A stretch of DNA of 6,461 nucleotides from JAFARE01 sp035566535 (GTDB taxonomy: Bacteria; Chloroflexota; Dormibacteria; Aeolococcales; Aeolococcaceae). The notes under the pieces were generated by a model. That model did not search any database, was not told the DNA's origin, and worked only from the letters and a program-made list of their open reading frames with translations. Both the position numbers and the translations under genes were made by a program. Shown in pieces: positions 1 to 5,402 of the stretch; positions within the stretch are counted from its first letter, which is position 1; each line of letters starts with the position of its first letter. The DNA is taken from NCBI GenBank assembly GCA_035566535.1, contig DATMRA010000221.1, positions 1-6,461 on the forward strand, read 5' to 3'.

Positions 1-563
1 ACCATGATGATCGCGTCCTCGGTCCCGGCCACGACCAGGTCGAGGTCGGATTCCTGCAGCTGCTGCAGGGTCGGATTGACAAACAGGCGGCCGTCGATCA
101 TGCCCACCCGCACGCTGCCGACCGGCCCGGCGTGGGGTATCCCGCTGATCTGGAGCGCGATCGACGCCCCGGTCATGGCCAGAGTTGTCGGGTCCTGCTC
201 CTGGTCGGCGCTGAGCACGGTAGCGACGATCTGGACGTCGTTGCGGAAGTCCTTGGGGAACAGCGGCCGCATCGGACGGTCGATCATCCGGCTGGTCAGG
301 ATCGCGGCCTCCGTGGGCCGGCCTTCGCGCCGCGGGAACGAGCCCGGGATGCGCCCGGCTGCGTAAAGCTTCTCCTCGTAATCACATGTCAGCGGGAAGA
401 AGTCGATCCCTTCTCGGGGCGCCTTCGAGGCCACCGCGGTGACCAGCAGCACGGTGTCGCCCGCGCGAATCATGATCGCGCCGTTGGCCTGTTCCGCGAC
501 GTGACCGGTCTCAACCGTGAGGCGCTTGCCGGCCAGCTCTGTTTCGAATTTTTGATATGCCAT
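1..563 (-). CDS. pnp: Polyribonucleotide nucleotidyltransferase (PNPase), 5' part, runs off the left edge
   Basis: PNPase degrades RNA 3' to 5' by phosphorolysis, releasing nucleoside diphosphates, and works in the cytoplasm as a trimeric ring, often in a degradosome. About 187 residues are visible of a protein usually near 700-750, so only the first RNase PH domain is seen; the second RNase PH, KH and S1 domains lie outside the window. The protein begins MAYQKFETELAGKRLTVETG. Recognisable family segments are DFFPLTCDYEEKLYAAGRIP (54-73), REGRPTEAAILTSRMIDRPM (79-98) and the stretch around DLVVAGTEDAI. The ATG at 561-563 is chosen because a GAGGAG ribosome-binding site lies 8 bases upstream and the N-terminus matches the family. 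It lies 266 bases downstream of rpsO, the classic neighbour. The central-pore loop reads FPRR at 76-79, where E. coli has FFRR. Identification is essentially certain. Confidence 0.98.
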   Translation of the reverse strand, partial: MAYQKFETELAGKRLTVETGHVAEQANGAIMIRAGDTVLLVTAVASKAPREGIDFFPLTCDYEEKLYAAGRIPGSFPRREGRPTEAAILTSRMIDRPMRPLFPKDFRNDVQIVATVLSADQEQDPTTLAMTGASIALQISGIPHAGPVGSVRVGMIDGRLFVNPTLQQLQESDLDLVVAGTEDAIIM

Positions 564-829
564 ATGTGGGTCTCCTCAAATGTGTGTGGACCCGGTGATG
601 GCGGTTCTCGAAACCAGCGTCATCCGCCGGCGAGGTGTTGGGGGCTGGTCCGGCGTGCAGCTCGCGCAACCTGTGGTCGCTGCGTCGCTTTGCCGAGGCC
701 CAGTCGCCAACGTCTCACCCGCTCTCGCTGATGTTGAAAGCGCCAGCACCGGGATTCAGTGTTGGGTTTGGATCGGTGTTACCGAGCCTCAGCCCTCCCG
801 TGTGCGGAATGGATTCGTGATTGCCTCAT
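564..829 (-). other. Non-coding spacer between rpsO and pnp
   Basis: No gene is supported in these 266 bases on either strand. Read in the transcribed direction it holds several short complementary pairs: a 5-bp hairpin at 796-809 (one G-U pair, 4-base loop), a 5-bp hairpin at 773-785 (3-base loop), a 6-bp hairpin at 666-680 (one G-U pair), and two interleaved 6-bp pairings, 650-655 with 625-630 and 644-649 with 613-618. None is followed by a run of T, so I see no intrinsic terminator, and I see no convincing -35/-10 promoter. In E. coli the equivalent spacer carries the rpsO terminator, a pnp promoter and an RNase III-cleaved hairpin through which PNPase controls its own synthesis. A comparable role here is inference only. 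The end next to pnp contains its ribosome-binding site. Confidence 0.6.
572..577 (-). promoter_or_regulatory. Ribosome-binding site of pnp (GAGGAG)
   Basis: On the minus strand the sequence GAGGAG is followed by 8 bases and then the pnp ATG. It is the strongest Shine-Dalgarno sequence in the window and fixes the pnp start. Its last G falls in the 3' arm of a possible 5-base-pair stem, GGGTC (589-593) with GACCC (568-572), that could partly hide it. The stem is short enough to be chance. Confidence 0.8.
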
Positions 830-1096
830 CTAGCGGCGAAGGCCGAGGCGTCCGATGAGCGCGCGATACCGCTCGACGTCGGTGCGCGACAGGTAATCGA
901 GCAACCTGCGGCGCTGACCGACGAGCTTGAGCAGACCGCGACGCGACGCATGGTCCTTGGGATGGTCGCGTAGGTGTTCTGTCAGCGCGGTGATGCGCTC
1001 ACTGAGAACTGCGACCTGAACCTCCGCGGAGCCGGTGTCTGTCTCGTGTCGCCGGTGCTCGGCGATGATCTCGGACTTGGGTCTTACGATTGGCAC
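830..1096 (-). CDS. rpsO: 30S ribosomal protein S15
   Basis: S15 binds 16S rRNA helices 20-22 in the central domain early in 30S assembly and contributes to a bridge with the 50S subunit. The product is 88 residues, essentially the usual family length of 89. It carries the hallmark DTGSAEVQVA at 20-29, the rRNA-binding stretch HLRDHPKDHASRRGLL from residue 41 (H41, H45, D48 and S51 retained), then QRRRLLDYL and the C-terminal LIGRLGLRR. The start is GTG at 1094-1096, with stop TAG at 830-832. No ATG is available, and the N-terminus MPIVRPKSEI fits the family. The Shine-Dalgarno is weak (only GAG, 5 bases before GTG). It follows the lipid kinase stop after 41 bases that contain a GC-rich hairpin, a position where S15 represses its own translation in several bacteria. 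The downstream neighbour is pnp. Confidence 0.98.
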   Translation of the reverse strand: MPIVRPKSEIIAEHRRHETDTGSAEVQVAVLSERITALTEHLRDHPKDHASRRGLLKLVGQRRRLLDYLSRTDVERYRALIGRLGLRR

Positions 1097-1114
1097 TGTT
1101 TCTCAGCCAGTCTA

Positions 1115-1135
1115 TCAGGCGCCTGCCGCGCCAGA
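1115..1135 (-). promoter_or_regulatory. GC-rich hairpin in the rpsO leader
   Basis: In the transcribed strand GGCGC (1128-1132) pairs with GCGCC (1118-1122) around a 5-base GGCAG loop. Beyond a T-T mismatch the stem gains two more pairs (1134-1135 with 1115-1116). The hairpin begins just after the lipid kinase stop codon and ends about 18 bases before the rpsO GTG. No T-run follows, so it does not look like a terminator. It overlaps a 10-base palindrome, CAGGCGCCTG (1116-1125), which offers an alternative pairing. S15 leader RNAs in other bacteria are structured and bind S15, but they differ widely in shape, so assigning that role here is speculative. Confidence 0.35.
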
Positions 1136-1137
1136 GG

Positions 1138-2085
1138 TTATGGGCGCGCCGCCATTGCGGGCGCACAGATGCTGAGCGCCCCTGGAAGGCAGGTCAACGT
1201 GGCCGGCGTGCTGCCGATCTGCTCACCCTCCACGTCGAAGAGCAATGGGCCTTCTGGGCACTCGATACGCACGACCGCCGCCTGGTGCACGGTCACACCA
1301 GGTTGCCGCAGATGCCGCCCTCGATACAGCGAGGGCAGTCCGCTGAGCGATCGCATGCGACCGCGCGCTCCGACGATCACCACATCGAACACGCCATCGT
1401 CCAAGGCGGCGCCGGGAGCGATGTGCATCCCACCTCCGAAAAACCTGCCATTGGCGACCACGACGCTCTGCGCGTCGTGCTCCACGCCATCTGTGTCATC
1501 GAGCGTCACTCGCACGCGGTGTGATCCAAATGTCCACAGCGCGGCCAGCGACTGCGCAAGGAACACAGCGGTCCCACGGGCACCTCCGCTCTTGAACCGG
1601 CTGCGGTTGACGCGCGCAACCACCTCGCCGCCGAGGCCGCAATCGGCGATGTTGACGAAGTGGCGCCGCGTCCCATCGTCGAAGTCGATGCGTCCTACAT
1701 CGATGCGCCGGACGTTGCCGTCAGCGAGGATCTCCACGGCACCGCGCGCGCTCGCGGGGATTCCGACGGTTCTTCGGAAGTCGCCGCCGGTGCCGCTGGG
1801 GATGAGCCCGAGGGTCGCGTCGGCCCCCAGAGAGTTGCCGTCGCGGTCGAAGAATCCGTCGACCACCTCGTTGAGGGTGCCGTCGCCGCCCACCGCGACG
1901 ATGCGGCGGCGTCCATCGCGGAGTGCGGAACGCACCGCTTCGGTTGCGTCGCCCGGCGACCGGGTCATATACGTCTCGAAGTCGATGCCCGCTCCCAGCA
2001 GCAACGCCGCGGTCTCGGGCCAGCGCCTGTATGTGCGCCCGCCGGCGCTCGCCGGGTTGACCACAACGAGCGTGTCGGCGATCAC
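1138..2085 (-). CDS. Diacylglycerol kinase-like lipid kinase (DAGK catalytic domain, DgkB/YegS type)
   Basis: Members of this family phosphorylate diacylglycerol or related lipids with ATP at the inner face of the membrane, returning diacylglycerol to phosphatidate. The exact lipid substrate cannot be read from sequence. The 315-residue length is typical. The N-terminal nucleotide-binding domain shows NPASAGGR (10-17), GGDGTLNEVVDG (66-77) and PSGTGGDFRRT (96-106). The C-terminal beta domain shows PGAALDDGVFDVV (224-236), the usual acidic metal-site region, and VEGEQIG (285-291), matching the common DGE motif. There are no membrane segments, as expected for soluble members. The GTG start at 2083-2085 overlaps the ribF TGA by 4 bases (GTGA), and AGAGG lies 7 bases upstream. 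The Gly at 101 is odd, since many relatives have Asn (GTGND). Between ribF and rpsO it is an unusual passenger in this cluster. The family call is firm and the substrate unknown. Confidence 0.93.
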   Translation of the reverse strand: MIADTLVVVNPASAGGRTYRRWPETAALLLGAGIDFETYMTRSPGDATEAVRSALRDGRRRIVAVGGDGTLNEVVDGFFDRDGNSLGADATLGLIPSGTGGDFRRTVGIPASARGAVEILADGNVRRIDVGRIDFDDGTRRHFVNIADCGLGGEVVARVNRSRFKSGGARGTAVFLAQSLAALWTFGSHRVRVTLDDTDGVEHDAQSVVVANGRFFGGGMHIAPGAALDDGVFDVVIVGARGRMRSLSGLPSLYRGRHLRQPGVTVHQAAVVRIECPEGPLLFDVEGEQIGSTPATLTCLPGALSICAPAMAARP

Positions 2086-3032
2086 CTCGGTGCCTCTGCA
2101 TTCTGGAGCAGCGCACGGACCCGCTCAACGTCCGCGGCGATTGCCGCTTGCAACGCGGTTTCCGACTTGAATCGGCGCTCGCCACGCAGCCGCCGCACGA
2201 AAGCGAGCCGGGTGCGCGTCCGGTACAGGTCGCCCGAGAAGTCCAGCACGTGCGCTTCGATGGTGACGTCAGAACCCCCGAACGTGGGCCGGACGCCTAT
2301 GCTCGTGGCGGCCGGACGCCAGCGGCCGTCGACCTCGAGCCAGGACGCGTAGATGCCGTTCTGAGGTACGCAGCGTCCCGGGTCGGGTGCGAGATTGGCC
2401 GTGGGAAAGCCGAGGCTGGCGCCGATGTGCTCTCCCTCGACCACAATGCCGCCGAGCGTGTAGAGCCGGCCGAGCATGGCATTCGCTTCGCCAAGATGTC
2501 CCTCGGTCAGTGCGGTCCGAATGCGGCTCGATGAGATCGGTGCCCCCTTGTGTGTCGCCGGCTGCACAGTGATCACGCGGAATCCGTGGCTGGCGCCGTA
2601 GCGGCGAAGGAAGTACACGTCACCGGCGCGTTCTCGTCCCAGTGCAAAGCCGGGCCCGACGACGATGGCACGCACGTCGAAGGCCAGGAGCAGCGCGTCG
2701 CAAAAGGCATCGGCGCTCAATTGGCTCAGCTCGGGGGTGAAGCGCAATGTCACCACCCGGTCGATTCCCGCGGCTCGCAGCAGCAGCTCGCGCTCAGACG
2801 GTGTCGTCAGGAGCGGCGGGCAGCCTGCCGGATCCACGATGCATCGAGGGTGCGGGTCGAACGTGATCACGACTGTCTCCGCGTCCCCGGGTGCGGCAGT
2901 GGCGAACAGATGACCCATCAGCGTCATGTGTCCACGGTGAACGCCGTCGTAGCTGCCGATCGTCAGCGCCACGGGACGCGTGCCCGACGCGCGTGTGCCC
3001 AGCTCCTCCACCACTGCCCCCGGCTCCGGCAC
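2082..3032 (-). CDS. ribF: Bifunctional riboflavin kinase / FMN adenylyltransferase
   Basis: RibF phosphorylates riboflavin to FMN and then adenylates it to FAD in the cytoplasm. At 316 residues it is the usual bifunctional size. The N-terminal nucleotidyltransferase domain (about 20-180) has GSYDGVHRGH (26-35), FDPHP (58-62), GPGFALGRERAGD (126-138) and ISSSRIR (166-172). The C-terminal flavokinase domain (about 185-310) has GFPTANL (208-214), NGIY (225-228) and IGVRPTFGGSDVTIEAHVLD (245-264), with E259 as the likely catalytic base. The outermost start, GTG at 3030-3032, directly abuts the truB TGA. It has no clear ribosome-binding site, so GTG codons at residues 7 or 8, preceded by GGAG, are real alternatives. 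The 3' end overlaps the lipid kinase start by 4 bases. In the FAD synthetase domain the usual Asp before Phe is Gly128. The function is secure and the exact start is not. Confidence 0.95.
   Translation of the reverse strand: MPEPGAVVEELGTRASGTRPVALTIGSYDGVHRGHMTLMGHLFATAAPGDAETVVITFDPHPRCIVDPAGCPPLLTTPSERELLLRAAGIDRVVTLRFTPELSQLSADAFCDALLLAFDVRAIVVGPGFALGRERAGDVYFLRRYGASHGFRVITVQPATHKGAPISSSRIRTALTEGHLGEANAMLGRLYTLGGIVVEGEHIGASLGFPTANLAPDPGRCVPQNGIYASWLEVDGRWRPAATSIGVRPTFGGSDVTIEAHVLDFSGDLYRTRTRLAFVRRLRGERRFKSETALQAAIAADVERVRALLQNAEAPR
2093..2097 (-). promoter_or_regulatory. Ribosome-binding site of the lipid kinase (AGAGG)
   Basis: AGAGG lies inside the end of ribF, 7 bases before the overlapping GTG start. 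It supports the GTG at 2083-2085 as the true start, and it is one of only two recognisable Shine-Dalgarno sequences in the window. Confidence 0.6.
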
Positions 3033-3965
3033 TCAGGCGGCGATGACCTTGGTCGGCCGGAACAGGCCGCCGTGCATCTCCCCGATGGCCACGAACTGGC
3101 CGTCAGGGGTGTGTGCGCGACACTCCCCGGGCTTGTCGGGCTGCGACGTCCGAGGAAGCCAGACCGACTGACCTCGGCGGAGCTGCTGCGCGAGCGCGGG
3201 TCCGACATCGACGCGAGGCAGATGGGCGACGGCGACGCCGACATCAAGGATCGCGACGCGCGGATCCTCGAGCGCGCCAAGTGCGTCGATGCTGATCGCG
3301 TCCTCGAGCGTGAGTGATCCATACCGGGTCCGGCTGAGCCAGCCCAGCAACCCGCCGGTCTGGAGCGCCTCGCCCAGATCGGCCGCGAGGACCCGCATGT
3401 ATGCGCCCTTCCCCGACGTGACCAGCACCTCGGCTTCGGCGACGGCGCCGGGCCGGAAGTCAACCAGCTCGATGGAATGGATCGTCGCCGGTCGCGGCAG
3501 ACGCTCCACCTCCTGGCCCGCACGCGCCAGCTCGTACAGGTGGCGCCCCTCGTGACGGACCGCGGAATGCATGGGCGGCACCTGGGTGATGTCGCCGATG
3601 AACGCCGCGAGCGCGGCCTCCACCGCCACACCGGTCAGATGGCTCGCGTCCGTGCCGGTGACAACAGTGCCCTCCAAGTCGAACGTGTCACTGCGTTCGC
3701 CGAGGCGCACGACGCAGTGATAGGTCTTCGGCTGCGCATGGAAGTAGTCGACCAGCCGGGTGGCGCGTCCGATGCAGATCGGAAGCAAACCGGTGGCCAT
3801 TGGATCGAGCGTGCCTGCGTGGCCCACCCGTCGCTCGCCGAAGATGCGCCGAACCTCGCGGACAGCGTCGAACGACGTGATGCCCGCGGGCTTGTCGAGG
3901 GCAAGGACGCCAGTGGTCCTCAGCTCGCCTCTCGCGCGCGAGCCGGCGGGCACGACGCTGGTCAC
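3033..3965 (-). CDS. truB: tRNA pseudouridine-55 synthase
   Basis: TruB converts U55 in the T-arm of nearly all tRNAs to pseudouridine and also acts as a tRNA-folding chaperone. From the chosen start it is 310 residues, close to family length. Motifs are GVLALDKPAGITSFD (19-33), GHAGTLDPMATG (48-59) with catalytic D54, KTYHCVVRLG (80-89) with the stacking Tyr82, QVPPMHSAV (128-136) and SGKGAYMRVLAADLG (184-198). A C-terminal PUA-like domain follows from about 255 and ends near GLFRPTKVIAA. The reading frame is open further upstream, but that part lies inside nrnA and does not resemble TruB. The GTG at 3963-3965 overlaps the nrnA TGA by 4 bases and puts the catalytic Asp at the normal distance. 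There is no clear Shine-Dalgarno, so translation probably depends on coupling. Its TGA is followed at once by a possible ribF GTG. Confidence 0.96.
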   Translation of the reverse strand: MTSVVPAGSRARGELRTTGVLALDKPAGITSFDAVREVRRIFGERRVGHAGTLDPMATGLLPICIGRATRLVDYFHAQPKTYHCVVRLGERSDTFDLEGTVVTGTDASHLTGVAVEAALAAFIGDITQVPPMHSAVRHEGRHLYELARAGQEVERLPRPATIHSIELVDFRPGAVAEAEVLVTSGKGAYMRVLAADLGEALQTGGLLGWLSRTRYGSLTLEDAISIDALGALEDPRVAILDVGVAVAHLPRVDVGPALAQQLRRGQSVWLPRTSQPDKPGECRAHTPDGQFVAIGEMHGGLFRPTKVIAA

Positions 3966-4957
3966 TGCTGCCGGGACAGCAGGTTGCGCGCCACCTCGAG
4001 CACGCGCTCGCGGGCCACCGCCATCGGCGCGTTGATCTCCGCGCCCGCAGCGCGCTGGTGGCCGCCGCCTCCAAATGGCGTGCACACATCGGTAGCGTCA
4101 TAGGGCGGCCGTGAGCGGACGCTCAGCTTCGTGCTGTTGGTGCCGTTCTCCTTGAAGAGCACAGCGATTCGCATGCTGTCGATGCTCTGCAGCGCGTCGA
4201 TGACGCCCTCCGACTCCTCCATGCGCGCGCCCGCCTCGTCGAGCATCGTCTGGGTGACCTCGGACCACACCAGCCTGCCGTCGCACTCGGTGTGCATGCG
4301 CGCGATGGCCATGCCCTCGAGCCGCGTGCGCGAGACCGACTTGGACTTGTAGCTCTTCAGCGCCACCCAGCCGGGATTAGCGCCGAGAGCGACAAGGTCG
4401 GCGCCCAACCGGAGCACACCTTCGGTCGTGTTCTCGTGGCGGAAGCCGCCCGTGTCGGTGAACAGCGCCGCGTAGAGGTTGGTGGCGACGTCGGGGGTGA
4501 TGGGCGCATCCATGGCGCGGAGCAGCTTGAACACCACCTCGCCGGTGGAGCTCGCTGCGGGTTCCACGAGGTTGATGGTGCCGAAGCCCTCATTGCTCAC
4601 GTGGTGGTCGACGTTGACGACGACGTCGATGGTTTCGACGAGCGCACGCTTCTCACCGAACCGGCCGAGCACCGCGCAGTCGAAGGTGAACAGCGCGTCG
4701 ATCGGCGGGGGTATGTCGACTAGCGTGTCGAAGCCAGGCAGGTAGTCGAGCAGGCTTGGCACGGGTGCGGGCGCCATGGCATGCACGCGCTTGCCCATCA
4801 GGCGCAAGGACAGCGAGAAGCCCAACGCAGAGCCAAGGCTGTCCGCATCGGCATCCTTGTGCGCGAGCGCGCCGAGGTCCTCACTGCCACGAATGATCCG
4901 GGAGATGTCGTCGAACACCTCTTCCAGCCGCGGCCAACGGATTTCAGTGATGCTCAT
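3962..4957 (-). CDS. nrnA: DHH/DHHA1 phosphoesterase, NrnA type (nanoRNase / pAp phosphatase)
   Basis: NrnA-type enzymes hydrolyse RNA fragments of two to a few nucleotides (or pGpG) to mononucleotides, and many also dephosphorylate 3'-phosphoadenosine 5'-phosphate. The 331-residue length is typical. Motif I is HKDADADSLGS (33-43, metal ligands H33, D37, D39), motif II is FDCAVLGRFG (D93), motif III is VDHH (D117, H118, H119) and motif IV is LFTDTGGFRH (D168). The C-terminal DHHA1 substrate-binding domain ends with GGGGHQRAAG (296-305). All metal-binding positions are intact, so it should be active. ATG at 4955-4957 overlaps the rbfA TGA as ATGA. I see no Shine-Dalgarno, which suggests coupled translation. 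Placement between rbfA and truB is common in bacteria and supports a role in RNA turnover together with PNPase. Which substrate dominates cannot be told from sequence; a c-di-AMP/pApA enzyme of the same family is the main alternative. Confidence 0.93.
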   Translation of the reverse strand: MSITEIRWPRLEEVFDDISRIIRGSEDLGALAHKDADADSLGSALGFSLSLRLMGKRVHAMAPAPVPSLLDYLPGFDTLVDIPPPIDALFTFDCAVLGRFGEKRALVETIDVVVNVDHHVSNEGFGTINLVEPAASSTGEVVFKLLRAMDAPITPDVATNLYAALFTDTGGFRHENTTEGVLRLGADLVALGANPGWVALKSYKSKSVSRTRLEGMAIARMHTECDGRLVWSEVTQTMLDEAGARMEESEGVIDALQSIDSMRIAVLFKENGTNSTKLSVRSRPPYDATDVCTPFGGGGHQRAAGAEINAPMAVARERVLEVARNLLSRQQ

Positions 4958-5382
4958 GGTGTTTCGTTCGCGTTCGCGGTCGCGTCATCACCGAGCTCCA
5001 TGGTGCGAAGCATGGAGCTGATCCGGACGCTGTAGGCGATCGACTCATCAAGCTCGAAGCGCAGGTGGGGAATGCTGCGGAGGCTTTCCAGCCGGTTGCC
5101 CAGCTGCGCCCTCACGAAACCCTCGGCGTGCCGCATGGCCGCTACTACCGCGGTCCGTTCGTCATCCGCGCCCAGGGCGCTGATCATGACGCGTGCCTGG
5201 CGCAGATCGGGCGACACCTGCACGCTGCTCACAGACGCGAGCCGGACGCGAGGGTCCTTCATCTCGCGCATCATCAACTGGGAGATCTCTTCGCGCAACA
5301 GTTCGGCCACCCGCTCGCGACGCGGCGTCCGCGGGGCGCGCAGGATCTCCGGGAGAGCGGTGTAGCGGGGCTTGGAAGGCAT
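4954..5382 (-). CDS. rbfA: 30S ribosome-binding factor A
   Basis: RbfA binds free 30S subunits near helix 1 of 16S rRNA and helps late maturation and cold adaptation. The product is 142 residues with a type II KH-like fold. It shows RRERVAELLREEISQLMMRE (21-40), then KDPRVRLASVSSVQVSPDLR (42-61), the most conserved segment, and IPHLRFELDES (104-114). The N-terminus has about 14 more residues before the conserved RV than E. coli RbfA. No internal in-frame ATG or GTG gives a better start, so ATG at 5380-5382 is kept. No Shine-Dalgarno is visible in the 20-base gap after infB. The 3' end overlaps nrnA by 4 bases. The infB-rbfA order is nearly universal in bacteria and supports the call. Confidence 0.96.
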   Translation of the reverse strand: MPSKPRYTALPEILRAPRTPRRERVAELLREEISQLMMREMKDPRVRLASVSSVQVSPDLRQARVMISALGADDERTAVVAAMRHAEGFVRAQLGNRLESLRSIPHLRFELDESIAYSVRISSMLRTMELGDDATANANETP

Positions 5383-5402
5383 TGCGTTGCTGGGGCGTGG
5401 GC

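Noticed and set aside
555..565. Inverted repeat ATATG-C-CATAT over the pnp start codon as an operator
   Set aside because: It is short, falls within the start codon and the second and third codons (Met-Ala-Tyr), and is explained by coding sequence and the usual AT-richness at starts.
666..680. Hairpin GCGACC-ACA-GGTTGC as an rpsO terminator
   Set aside because: The stem has only six pairs including a G-U and is followed by GC-rich sequence with no T-run.
779..829. A 16-codon minus-strand frame starting ATG immediately after the rpsO stop
   Set aside because: It is too short, ends in TAA after MRQSRIHSAHGRAEAR, has no ribosome-binding site of its own and matches no known leader peptide. It is probably chance.
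132..858. Plus-strand open frames opposite pnp and across the rpsO-pnp spacer
   Set aside because: They show no domain, no convincing ribosome-binding site and low-complexity composition. The minus strand of 1-563 is plainly PNPase.
974..2170. Long plus-strand open frame (398 codons) opposite rpsO, the lipid kinase and ribF
   Set aside because: Its product is rich in Ser, Arg, Pro and Thr with no recognisable domain, and it lies antisense to three clear genes. Such open antisense frames are expected in GC-rich coding DNA.
3966..4085. N-terminal extension of truB into nrnA
   Set aside because: These 40 codons encode an Arg/Ala/Gly-rich stretch unlike TruB and lie wholly within nrnA. The GTG overlapping the nrnA stop gives the normal TruB length.
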